Source: Malurus cyaneus samueli
Taxonomy: Eukaryota; Chordata; Aves; Passeriformes; Maluridae
Reading direction: 5' to 3'
Assembly: GCA_009741485.1 (NCBI GenBank)
Contig: CM019238.1
Coordinates: 12,855,030 to 12,919,029 of the forward strand
Length of the DNA stretch: 64,000 bases
Shown: positions 1-10,855 of the stretch, piece after piece
Numbering within the stretch: position 1 is the first letter of the stretch
Layout of the letters: every line of letters starts with the position of its first letter
Program-made: the position numbers and the translations under genes
The notes under the pieces: generated by a model
Seen by the model: the letters and a program-made list of their open reading frames with translations, nothing else
The model's database searches: none
Told to the model about the DNA's origin: nothing

Positions 1-1494
1 CCAGTGCTTTTCTGAGCTGGTTTCTTCCCCTGCATCCCAAACTGCCGGTGATTCACCGCGACCTCATTACTTCTGAGTTCACACAACGCACTTGGCTGCT
101 GGTAGATGGCTTATTAATTCTGGACTCGTTCCCATGAAGATGTGTCCTATCTAGAGACAAAATACTTTTATCATGTGTCCCAAGATTCTGGCCAATTCAT
201 TTGGTCTCTGAGTTTGCCTGGGGTGAGGACGAGAGCACAATAAATAAAATCTTTCAGAGTTTTTCCTCTGAGGATCAGAAGACCCAGACATACCTGCCCA
301 AAGGGTGTCCTGGGCTGGGGATGGGGAGGAGAAAGTTCATCAGTGTCCCTGTTACACAGCAAAGCACAGGAGCTGTGTCCTGTTACTGGGATGAACAGAG
401 CACATTCCCCAGTGCAGCTTGTTCCTGAAATCCCTGAATGGAAAATCCATAGGCCTGGAAACAAATGCATTTGTTCTCTTGCTGTCTCCATCATTAGCTG
501 GAGGAACGTGTGTCTTCTCTGGGGGCTGCAGCGGGAAGACAGATGGTGAGAGTGACTCCAGCTGTCAGTCCCCAGAGATGTGTGGAGGAATCAGTGTTTG
601 GCATCTGATTGAGCTCTGCTCTCTCCTCGAGTCACCATCGTGCCTGGCTCTGAAAGACGTGTGTGTTTCTGAGATGGTTAAATTAAACCTCAATCGTGGG
701 GCACGTGCTCAGCTCCTCAGAAATGTCAGCTGGCAGCTCGTCACCAGTGACCAATGGATCTGGGTTCACTCCCTGGAATCTGGGTGTCTGCCTCCTTCCC
801 CTTGCAGGGCAGAGTTACACTGCTTGGGGGAGGATCAGCAGCCAAACCAAGCAGGCAGAAACGGGTATGAACAGCTTCTGGGAAAGGGGGAACCTTTGGG
901 GAGCATTCCCTTTCCAGGGCTGGCCCCAGAGCTGGGGGCAAGCCAAAGGAAGCCCTGCTTAGGGGACAGCTGTGTTATCTGGGCAGGGGACTCCTGAGAA
1001 GCAGAAACACTGGACAGGAGAAGGAGGAGGAGGAGGAAGAGGCAGGCATTCCAGGAGAACCCCCATCAGTATGGAGAGAGAGTGTGGTCCGGTGTAACAT
1101 GTCCCAGATGAGATGGGAAGGGCTGAGCGGAGCATGAGTCACTGCAGGGGAGGGGAGGGCAGCTCCCTGATAAGAGATGAAGCAACTTCCAGCAGCTGGT
1201 TAATCTTCATTCGCTGACTCTGCCAGAGGTGCCTTGCACAAGCGTCCCTCGGGGATCCCAGCATTTAGCCCCCTCCTTTGGCCGCTCCAAAGGCCTTGTG
1301 TCCCTCCTGGGCACGTGGCAGTGATGTTCTGGTGCCCACAGAGAGTGTGGGGCAGGGAGAGATGACAGTGGGATGATGATGAGAGAGGACAGGATGACCT
1401 GTAGGGTCAATCCAGATGGGACTGCCTCCGGACACTCCAGAAGGTTTCGTTTCCAGCACAGATAGGACCCACCCCATCCCCATTGGCACGAGAA
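1..1494. other. unique noncoding DNA, no gene recognised
   Basis: No open frame here shows a domain, a family motif or exon-like structure. The longest (419-997 +, 192 codons) has an ordinary mixed composition and is probably chance. A short GGA-type purine microsatellite lies at 1016-1042. I recognise no repeat family in the rest. Confidence 0.6.
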
Positions 1495-1705
1495 ATGAAA
1501 TTAGGGACACCTTCCACTTTACCAGGTTGCTCCAAGCACTGTCCAACCTGGCCTTGGACACTTTTAGGGATGAGGCAGCCACAGCTTCCCTGTGCCAGAG
1601 CCTCATCACCCTCTGAGTAGTCTCAGTTTTCCCTCTCAAGTAAATCTCCCCCAGTGTTTCAGCATTTGTTTCCCATCCCTCCCCCGTGACTTCTGTCCAC
1701 CGCAA
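1495..1705 (-). mobile_element. CR1 LINE 3'-end fragment, antisense
   Basis: Read on the + strand, the block carries the CR1 3' region in reverse complement: a GGACACCTTCCACT segment, then ACCAGGTTGCTCCAAGCACT, then a segment ending in GGGATGAGGCAGCCACAGCT and CCTGTGCCAGAGCCTCATCA. These match the standard avian CR1 3' order. The match is clear to about 1620 and weaker after that. Only the 3' tail is present, so this is a dead 5'-truncated copy. The terminal (ATTCTATG)-type repeat cannot be seen. Confidence 0.85.
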
Positions 1706-1715
1706 ACTACCACAG

Positions 1716-2890
1716 GTCTGTCCGTGTGTCTGGGCACGGCTCCCCCGTGAGTGTGGGTCCCTCTAGGCTAGGCGGTGCGGCTCCGTGTGTCTTCCCTGGC
1801 GTGCGTGGTCCGTCCGTCCGATGGTCTGTTCGTGTTGGTGTGGGGTCCGTCCGTGTGTCTGTCCGTGGTGCGCGCGTCTCGTCGTGTCTGTCCGTTGGTG
1901 TGCGGTCCGTCCCGTGTCGTCGTGGTGCGGGTCTGTCCGTGTGTCTGTCCGTGGGTGCGGTCTGTCCGTGTGTCTGTCGGGTGCGGGTCGTTGTGTCCGT
2001 GTGTTCTGTCCTGTGCGGCGTCCGTGTGCGTCCGTGGTGCGGGTCTGTCCGTGTGTCTGTCCTGTGCGGGTCCGTGTGTCTGTCCTTGGTGCGGGTCCGT
2101 GTGTCCGTGTGTCATGTCGTGGTGCGGGTCCGTGTGTCCGTTGTCTGTCCTGGTGCGGGTCCGTGTGGTCCGTTGGTCTGTCCCTGGTGCGGGTCGGCTC
2201 CATGTGTCTGTCCCGGCCGGGTTCTGTCCGTGTGTCTGTCCGTGGTGCGGGTCTGTCCGTGTGTCTGTCTTCGTGTGGTCGTGTGTCTCGTGTGTCCTGT
2301 CCCTTGGTGCGGGTCTGCCGTGCTGGTCTGTCCTGGTGCGGGTCTGTCCGTGTGTCCTTCCGTGTGCGGTCGCATGTGTCCGTGTGTGTCCGTGTCCCTG
2401 GTGCGTGGTCCTGTCCGTGTGTCTGTCCGTGGTGCGGGTCCGTGTGTCCGTGTGTCTGTCCCTGGTGGCGGTCTGTCCGTGTGTCTGTCCGTGGTTCGGG
2501 TCCGTGTTCCGGTGTCTGTGCCGTGGTGCGGGTCGTCCGTTCTGTCCGTGGTGCGGGTCTTCGTCCGTGTGTTGTCCGTGGTGCGGGTCGTCCGTCCGTC
2601 TGTCCCTGGTGCGGGTCTGTCCGTGCTGTCTGTTCCGTGGTGCGGGTCTGTCCGTTGTCTGTCCCTGGTGCGGGTCCGTGTCCGTGTGTCTGTCCGTGTG
2701 GGTCGTCCGTGTGTCTGTCCGTGGTGCGGGTCCGTCTGTCCGTGTGTCTGTCCGTGGTGGGCCGTCCGGTGTCTGTCCGTGGTGGTCTGTCGTGTGTCGT
2801 CGTGTCCGTGTGTCTGTCCGTGGGGTCTGTCGGTGTCTGCGTGGTGCGGGTCCGTGTGTCCGTGTGTCTGTCCGTGGTGCGGGTCCGTGC
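1716..2890. repeat. CpG-rich minisatellite, about 29-33 nt unit, A-depleted
   Basis: A degenerate tandem array built from GTGTGTCTGTCC and GTGGTGCGGGTC blocks. The exact string GTGCGGGT occurs about 21 times, with more diverged copies between. Units run about 29-33 nt and differ mainly by one-base gains and losses rather than substitutions. Only four A bases occur between 1821 and 2894 (1821, 2114, 2202, 2374), and none from 2375 to 2894. Because every stop codon needs an A, and its complement needs a T, the A-free part is open in all six frames. The overlapping frames of more than 400 codons on both strands are therefore not evidence of a gene. Each unit holds several CpG. Confidence 0.97.
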
Positions 2891-4189
2891 CCGCAGCCGC
2901 CGCGCGGGGGCAGGCCGAGACCGCGGGAGGAGCGTGGGGCCGGGATGGGATCGGAATCCTGTGGGATTCTGTCCGGGATGGACGCGAAGCCTGGAGCAGG
3001 GAGAGCCCCGCGGGCTGCGCTGGTTTCAGAGGGGTCCGCAGCTCTCTTGGGAGCGGTGGGACAAGGAGCTCTGAAACCGAACTGACGTAGGGCTGAAGGG
3101 AACGAATCCACCGGGAATGGGCTCCCGACTGTGGTGGCAAAAGGGGGGTCTTGGGAGCGTGACAGGAGAGGGGAGGCACGGGCAGACTATGGGTCCCACG
3201 AGGTGTGAGGGCACGAGTGGGTGCAGAGAGGAACCTGCACTGGGAGCAACTCACCAGGCTGCTCCCAGACTCTCTGCTCTGAGCTGGGGGTTCTATTTGT
3301 GTCCATCCTGGAGCTGTAGCCGGGCCATGGCAATGGATGTCCACACCTACAGATCCCACGGGCAAACACTTCCAGAATCACTCCCGTGGGTTCTGACTGG
3401 GGCCAGTACCTGCTCCTGCCAAGAGCATCCCCTTCTGGAGCTGTTTTCTCCCATTTTGGGTTTGTTCCCAGCCCCCCTCCCTCGCTGTGGTGTGTCCCCC
3501 TGGAGACACCCGTGTGACGGCAGGATTCTTGTTGCGGGGTGTGGGGCTGGCACCGGCCCCACCTGCCACCAACATCCCCGCCTGGGCTGCCGCGGTTGCC
3601 GGGGCAATGGATATGATGTGATAAACAGAGGGAAATGGGGATGACGCCAGCAGGGAAAGGGCAGAATGGATTTTATTTCACGTTTATTGAAGCACAAATT
3701 GCCATAAGAACCAACTTCCTCGGTGCAAACAAGGGAAGCTGAGACGCTCTGGGATGCATGGTCTGTCTCTGGTCTCTGAAATAGCCTGTCAGCCAACATC
3801 CCTGACCTGCTGCTTGAGCCGGGCTGCTGGTTTTCCATAGAATTGTCCATTTACTTTTGGGTCTCGTGTTTGGGAATGCTCTGCTGGCAAATGTGAAGCC
3901 AGGATGGCCACAGCAGGGTGCTCTGCTGGGAGCTGCTTCCTTCTCCTGGGTGCACCACTGGAGCAGCGTGGGAGGTGGGGGAAGAGCTGCTGACCCTGGG
4001 GGGACAGGAGAGCTCTACTGCCTCTGACCAAGCTGGGAGGAGGCTCCAGGAGAGATTATGGCTGGTCTAACAGCAGGTAAGGAATAGCAAATCCCAGATC
4101 TTGCATCTACATTTTTGCACGCTTTGGTGATTGATGTATTTCCATCTCTTTCTCCCACATTCCTGGGCAGAAAGATGTAGGGTTGGAGA
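2891..4189. other. unique DNA, CpG-rich at its left edge
   Basis: From 2891 to about 3070 the flank of the minisatellite stays CpG-rich (GCCGCCGCGCGGGGG near 2897), so array and flank together may count as a CpG island. Beyond that the DNA is ordinary. The 175-codon frame at 3117-3644 shows no domain. No repeat family recognised. Confidence 0.5.
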
Positions 4190-4540
4190 GACAACTGAGG
4201 GGCTGGAGTGTGACCAGGGAAGGGAACAGAGCTAGGGAAGGGCCTTGAGCACCAGAATCAGCTGAGGTAGCTGGGGGGGCTCAGGGAAAAGGAAGCTCAG
4301 AGGGGACCTTCTTGCTCTCACCAACTCCCTGACAGGAGGGGGCAGCCAGGGTGGGAGAAACTTCCAGGGCTCTGCTTCCAGGGAACAGGGGACAGGATGA
4401 GAAATGGCCTCAAGCTGTGCCAGGGGAAATTAAGTTGGGTTTTCGGGATAATTTCTTCCCCAAAAGGGTGGTGAGGCACTGAGAGAGACTCCCCAGGGCA
4501 GTGGTAGAGTCTCCATCCCTGGAGGGATTTAACAGATGTC
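4190..4540 (+). mobile_element. CR1 LINE 3'-end fragment, sense
   Basis: The block follows the songbird CR1 3' region in order: CCAACTCCCTGACAGGAGGG near 4320, GGGAACAGGGGACAGGATGA near 4381, an AATGGCCTCAAGCTGTGCCA segment near 4402, a GATAATTTCTTCCCCAAAAG segment near 4448, GGTGGTGAGGCACTGAGAG, then CATCCCTGGAGGGATTTAAC near 4514. The final part of the element and its ATTCTATG tail are missing. No reverse transcriptase region is present. It is the longest and best-preserved CR1 fragment in the window. Confidence 0.9.
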
Positions 4541-7172
4541 CTCAGGAAGAGTTACAGCAGAGGAGTTTAGGGAAGATCAAGTACCTCAGAGATGAATTTC
4601 CATCTGTAGGTAACAGTACCCCACGGGCTGGTGCTCTCCATGCATCCACGTGTGTCCCCAGCACAGCCCCCAGCACGCAGATGGCTCCTGGCTGGAGCTG
4701 CAGCCCAGGAGCAGGGATGAGCCGGCAGTGGTAACGTTATCCTTGCTGCAGATGGAATTGCATTTACTGATTTGCAGACCCAGGAGGGCCCATGTACAAC
4801 TATCTGGTCTGATCTGCAGGGAGGGGAGAGCTGCTCTGAGGGGGAAGGCCAGTGGAAAAATGAGCCAAGGAATGCTGATCCGTACAAAACCTTCCCAGGT
4901 ACCCCACTCCGTGCAGCTCCTGCTGTCCTGTTTCCAGGACATCCCACTGTGGGTGAAACGGAGAAGCCCTTGAGGAATTTTAAAGTGTCTACAGGAAATA
5001 CCTGAAACTCTCTGCAGCAGGAAATGGAAGTGGAGGAGGCTGAGTGGCCGCGAGGGCCGGGACACTGGCCCGGAGCATCCTCAGTCTGCTGTGGCTGAGG
5101 ATGTGGAGGGAAGGGGATTATCCACAGCTGGGGAAACAAAGGGAAAAGATTTCCTTTATGAGAAGAGGAAAGATCCTCTGCACTCACTCACAGAGTCTCT
5201 GGTTGGATAATCCCCTGAGGAGAGGAGAAATGTGTTGCTGGTGCCAATGAGGATCATTTATGGGTGAAATTATTGGTGATTTGTTTCCACTCAGCTGGAC
5301 GAGAGCAAAAATCCATGGAGAAATGGAGGCAGAGGCCAGGAAACATGGCTGTGCACCTCTTCCCCATGCTCCACTTTGTGAGGCTCTATTCCTATCTCAG
5401 CTGCTCTCCCTCCCCGCTCCCCATTCCTGCCATCCCAAAAGGTGGATGAGCTGGGAAGTGGCTCCAGCCTGCCCAGGACTGTCCACAGGCACAACCAGAA
5501 TCCTGTCTCCAGAGATGTCCAGCTCTTCTGGCCACAAGACCCATCTGAGACCCTCTGGGGAGAGCAGACTGGGATGTCCTGACAAGTGCCTGGAGAAGAG
5601 AGGGGAGAAGAGAAGAGAAGAGGGAGAGAAAGGCACAGTAGGAACACACATCTTGCTGTTGGGAGCTGAGCACCCCCTCGCCCTCTGGTCTCCTCATCAG
5701 TGACGAACACGTGCACCAAGGGCCACCGCAATGAAATATATATTTATAACAATCATCATTATTATTCTTTCATCAATTTTCTCTCCCGTGGATGGAGCCT
5801 GGCAGAGACTTCAGAGCAGGCAGAACTGCTAAAGCAGAAAGTAATGGTGCCCCCAGGACGAATAAACGGAGCACTTCAAACCAGCAGATGCTGCGGAAAG
5901 CCCCAGTGCAGGAAATATCTGCGGAATGAATCGGGAGCTTTATGGAGGTGGGGCTGAAGGGCTGTAGGAAAGTTCACCAGCCCAGCAGGGGAAGGGAAAT
6001 AGGGAGGACCAGGAGCTGGCATCTCCTAGTGTGGGGCTGGCACCCTGGAGAATAGGCTGGCACCTCAGGGTGTGAGTACCTTTGTGGGATGGAATCCTTT
6101 GATTATTTAGGGTCTGACGTCAGCTCTGATAGGAAAGACAGACAGTTCCCTGCTCATGGGTGCCCGAAATCTCCTGTGCAGGAACCAGCAGCTCTGTGAA
6201 ACCCCAGGAAAAGCTGAGGGGCCCCAAATGGTCACAGGCTCAACCCCGAGGAAGGAGGGGAAGGGCTCAGACAGGCACAGGAGCTGAGGAGCAGTAACTA
6301 CAGCAGCATCCTCAGGACAATGGGAGGCCCCTGCCCCTGTCCCTGCTCACACTTTGCAGCTCCGTTGATACCCACACTCCAGCTCTGTGTGTGCCTGGTT
6401 TGGGGAGCCCTGTGCAGCACCTCAGGAGATGGGCCCCAAAGGACAGATGGCATCACTGACTATGCACAGCCACTGCTGCCACTGCTGCCCGGTGCCAGGG
6501 AAAAAAAAAAAAATCTATAAATCAAGAAATAAGGTTCCTGTCCTGAAAAGCCTTCAGACTCAGGCAATCCAGCAACAGCTGGGACAAAAGCATTCCTGCA
6601 TGTGCTGCTGAGGTTTGGCACGTGTCTCCTAGTTCCAGGTTGGTTTTTTTTTATAGTACGTCATAAAATAATGTTCTATATTCTATATATTTTTATGGGC
6701 GGCAGGAGAGCAGTAGAGGGCAGGGACGGCAGGAGGCTGGCCAGGAGGAGGGAGGCTGGGGGGAAGGAGTCTCCAGAGCAGCACCAATGTGGTGAATACC
6801 CTGGGAGCAGGGCCTGGCCTGGGGCAGAGGTGGGGGAGCAGCACCTGGAGGATGGAAGGGTCAGATTCAGCATGGCCAGAGCAGAGTAGGGGGATGGAGG
6901 GGTGGCTGGAGAAGGGATACAACTCCAGACAGCTTTGCCTAGGGGGATAATAGAGGAAATCTGACGGGCTGGGATGAGGCTGTCGCCTCCTGCAGTAAGA
7001 GTGAGGGCATCTGGGGGCTTTGTCATCCACACACTGGATCCTGCATTGTTCACAGCCTTGAAAGTACACAGGGATGGAAACTTCTCAGCCCAGCCCTCAG
7101 GGCCCTCTGAACTCCCCACAGCAGGGACTGCTGCTGCACGGCCCCAGCAGTGACGATGCACGGCATGGAGGA
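4541..7172. other. unique noncoding DNA
   Basis: No supported gene. Small features: a GAGAAGAGAAGAGAAGAG purine tract near 5596-5632, an AT-rich ATATATTTATAA patch near 5738-5760, an A-run at 6499-6511, and an AT-rich patch at 6650-6695. Frames of up to 206 codons (4567-5187 -) show no domain. Confidence 0.55.
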
Positions 7173-7435
7173 GATGCTGCCATGGCACAGAAATGGCATC
7201 ATGGGGCAGAGATGGCACTGTGGAGCAGAGATGGCACCATGGCACCGTGATGGCACTGTGGATCAAAGATAGCACTGTGGTGCAGAGATGGCACCATGGC
7301 ACAGTGATGGCACGGTGGTATAGAGATGGCACTATGGCACAGAGATGGCACCGTGGCACAGAGATGGCACCATGGCACAGAGATGGCACCGTGGCACAGA
7401 GATGGCACCATGGCATCAGGGTGATGGCACCATGG
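7173..7435. repeat. 19-nt minisatellite, about 14 copies
   Basis: A tandem repeat of GATGGCACCATGGCACAGA. It is diverged at the left (7173-7300) and nearly perfect at 7340-7410, where units alternate between CACCATGG and CACCGTGG. This gradient suggests a recently homogenised core with older edges. The period is not a multiple of three, so any frame cycles through all phases and gives a 19-residue repeat. The open frames on both strands (7193-7453 +, 6676-7416 -) come from the array and are not genes. Confidence 0.97.
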
Positions 7436-9860
7436 ACAAGCTCTTGGCTTTAGCCTGAAGGTGCAGGCGTCAACCTTTCCCAGAGAACCACCCCTTGGTG
7501 GTTGAGAGTACATGAGCCAGTGACAGCAAGACCTGAAAATGGGTTTTCAGGGAGTAGAATATTTCTGGGAGTCGAAGAGCACAAGGCTTTGGTGAAACAG
7601 TCCAGTATCAGGCCATATCTCCACCACTTCTCCCCTTGTCCCCAGGCTGTTTACCTGGTGGCCATGTCCTGGGGCCCCACACCGGGGCACGGATTCCTCT
7701 GCCAGGACGGGCAGGGCACGGTGCAGAGCCAGTGCCCGGCTGGCACCCAACCTCTGGCTGCAAGATGGGCCTCAATAAATACTAAATTTTTGAGATGTTC
7801 ACTAACTTGACAGGCTCTTTGCTGGCCGTGAGTGGAAACTCGCCTGTGGTGCTGGGTGGTGTCTGTGGGCTGTGTTGAGGAGCATGGCGTGCTGGAGCCT
7901 GTGCCGGGTCTGCACCGCTGTGGGTGGCGGGGCCGTGGCCCAGAGCCACCCGCCCATGCCAGGCGTGTTCCTGCAACCCTTCCCCACAGCAGCCATCCCC
8001 ACAGCAGCCCAGGTGATTCTTTCTCTTTGCTCCCTGCCCCTGGGGCAGCTCCGAGCCTTTGATTCCACAGGCTTGTCAGGACATTTCAGCAGCACCAGAA
8101 AATGCGTGTAAACACAGCGATTAAAAAATGTGGTTCCAGGGGCTGTGTTGAGGCTAAAAATGGCCCTGAGGTAGCCCAGAGAGAGAGCAGGGTGCCACAG
8201 TAACTGATCTGTTTTTTTAAGCCCCCAGGAGATCACAGCAATGGGGACAGGGGCACAGTGAGGGATGTGGGAGGGGGTGAAGGACTATAAAGGACTCACC
8301 CCTAGAAGATGGCAGGGAGGAGAATGTGCTGCTGTAGGGTACAGGGAAGATTCTCCAACTGCTCAGGAAGGAAGGAAGGAAAAATTTTTAGATAAAGTGA
8401 TTGGACTGCCCTGACAACCACATTGTTTATTGGTGGAAAGTTGGAGGATTTCAGAGGGAAAGTGTTATGAAGGTCATTTATTCCATCCAGCTCCTCACAG
8501 CAGCCGGGGCCTCACCATTCCCGGCTGGAGGTGGAACAGCTCATGGATATTTTCCCAGTAAAATACAGCTGGGCAAGGAAGGTTACTTCTTTCCTCCTTC
8601 CTTTACCATTTCACACTTTCCTCTTACCACATTAGAGGTGCCTTTTGCTGCATCAGTTATTGTCAGGTGCTAAAGTTGAGCCCCAACCAGGGGAGCTTGT
8701 CAGGGCTGGCAGGGAGGGGAAAGTGGTTGTGGTTGTGGAGCTGAGCAGGGTCCAGCGTGAAATCTGCACCAGCCCCTTCCCTGCACAGCACTGGCTGTGG
8801 CTGCTGCACCTTTGGAGAGAAGCAGGAGTGGGAGCAGGAACAGTGGCTACAGCAGAACTGGTGGCTCTTGCTGTGCCAGGCACACGAGCCCTCTCCAAGC
8901 CAGCTGGAGGTGAAAGAGCTCTTCCTCTGAGCACTCAGGGTATCCCTCTCCATTCCCCAAACAGACAGGCTGTGGCCAGCAGTTAATATCTCCCTGGCAC
9001 GGTGCCCTGCCCAGGCAGGGTGGCAGGCTCTTCTTTTAATAACTTATTTATCTTTCCTTATTGCAGGAATGATGACAGTTTTCATTATTAAGCTGCTAGG
9101 TAATAGTGTAGCCTTTGGTGGGAGCTGACTCATCATCCCCTCTTTGCTGACAGTTGGATTCAGCTCCCCAGGAGAGCTGTGACAGGAGGAGGACGAGCAG
9201 TGACCATCGCTGCCACAGCTCCGGGGCTGGCAGGTGGACAGTCACTGGACACAGTCACTGGACACAGATACTGGGCACAAACACTGGGGATGTGCCCTGC
9301 AAGGCTCAGGCTCTCTGCTCCAATTCTCCATCCCCTAGTGCTGTCCTGCTCTCTGCTGTCCTGTTGTCCCCATGTTCCAGACAGTCTCCCACCCTGAGGA
9401 GCCGATTCCTCCCTCACCACAGCAATGCCAGAGCAATGGACATTGGGGACATCGGGCACAGGGCAGTGCCACGACCTCAGCTCAGCCTCACCTAGCACTA
9501 TGCAGGGGTGGCAGGGACATGGAGAGACCTCTCCAGCTCCTGCCTTGCCCTGAAAGCAGCACCCTCCTCCCCAGCCGGAGGATTTGGAAACCACCAGCCC
9601 GCAGTGGTGGTGTGTGGGCACCATCGAGCTGGAGGGAAGCCAGGGAGCAGCTGGAGAGGCTCACCCTGCCCTGCTCAACCTGGAGAGTTCTCATCAGGGA
9701 AAACTCCTGGGGAAGATGACACTGGGGGCTGGTGACACTCGTGGCAATGCCAATGGAATGAGGGCAGAGCAGAGGGGACACCTGGGACTGAGCCATGTGC
9801 CTGTGCCAGGGATGCAGCACTGCCACTGCCACTGGACTGTGCTGGCGGTGGCAGCAGTGA
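7436..9860. other. unique noncoding DNA with two small tandem repeats
   Basis: A GGAAGGAAGGAAGGAA microsatellite lies near 8367-8382. A 13-nt repeat of GTCACTGGACACA, about 3.7 copies, lies at 9241-9289. No coding exon, RNA gene or CR1 fragment is visible. Many short frames occur on both strands, as expected for GC-rich DNA. Confidence 0.55.
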
Positions 9861-9960
9861 TATATGAAATCAATTAAACATGACCCATTTTTAATTAGAT
9901 GTACAAACACGCCTAAAGTTAAATGAGAGCTCTTTATAAAGAAAGAATGCAGTGTGGTAC
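9861..9960. promoter_or_regulatory. candidate AT-rich regulatory patch
   Basis: A short AT-rich island in GC-rich DNA with homeodomain-type cores (CAATTAAA near 9870, TTAATTAG near 9891). It is not low-complexity and matches no repeat I know. This is compatible with a conserved noncoding element, but conservation cannot be judged from one sequence. Confidence 0.22.
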
Positions 9961-10654
9961 CACGTTAAATGAGAAACTCATGTACTTCCCAAGTGGGAGC
10001 TTCCCACATTTACACGTGGAGCTGCTTTTGCAAAGCAGCCCTAATGCTGGTTCCAGCAGTTGGGATGTCTGGCTGGGGACAGGGACCCACAGTGCCACAG
10101 CCACTGGCGGGGCTGGCAGCTGGGAGGGAGCTTTATCTGCACCTCCAGGAGCTTTAATGTCACTGTATGGTGCCCAGTGTGTGCCCAGCTCCCGTGTCAG
10201 CTGTGCTGGCAGCTCCTGCTGCCCCCTCCTCACTCCCCCAGATGGACCCACCTCCTGGGCATGTCCTTCCCTCCCAGATGCACACCCTGAATGCACACCT
10301 TGCTGCCCGTCCAGAGGGGAAGAAACCAGGAAAAAAGTGAACCAGTTTCTAATTATGCCTTGTTTGCTTTCATTTAAAGCTAATTCAACCCACACAAAAG
10401 TTACTCACCCTATTAAAAGAAATACATATGAAAAAAAACCCCACAGATGCCTGATTTGTTTTAGACCATAAAAATTATGTTGTGGCTATTTCCACCTTTC
10501 CCCCTCTGAATACAAACTTTTTGCATTTCAAAACAAACTACCTTTAATCTGGACCAAAAGTTACCAGGACTCTTCTCTCCAGGCAGGGTTAGTGAAGCAA
10601 GTGGCACAGCCTTGAGCACTTCCAGGGAACTTCCACAGCTTCTCTGGGCCTCAC
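9961..10654. other. unique noncoding DNA
   Basis: No gene recognised. The right half (10,330-10,560) is AT-rich and non-repetitive, with an A-run near 10,430. Confidence 0.5.
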
Positions 10655-10855
10655 CAGAGAATTGCCACCTAACCTTTCCCTTTGTCAGTAAGAAGCCATT
10701 CCCTGTGTCCTGTCCCCCCCATCCTTTGTCCCAAGTCCCTCTGCTGCTCTCCTGGATCCCCTTTAGGTGCTAGAATGGCTCTGAGGTCTGCCTGGAGCCT
10801 TCTCTTCTCCAGGTGAACACCCCCAGCTCTCCCATGCTGAACTCTTTGCTGAGGG
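10655..10855 (-). mobile_element. CR1 LINE fragment, antisense
   Basis: The + strand carries a reverse-complement CR1 internal 3' segment. GAAGCCATTCCCTGTGTCCT near 10,692 corresponds to the CR1 'all-ccattccccttgtcct' block. GCCTTCTCTTCTCCAGGTGA near 10,797 and ACACCCCCAGCTCTCCCAT correspond to the 'gagaagagaaggctc' block in reverse. It is diverged, with small indels, so it is an old copy. The terminal 3' tail is not part of this fragment. Confidence 0.82.

Noticed and set aside
1726..3090. Frames of 454, 436 and 429 codons on + and 447 and 417 codons on -
   Set aside because: They overlap within an A-depleted minisatellite where stop codons cannot occur, and the peptides are simple repeats.
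6676..7416. 246-codon antisense frame
   Set aside because: Its first half is translated 19-nt repeat and its second half shows no domain.
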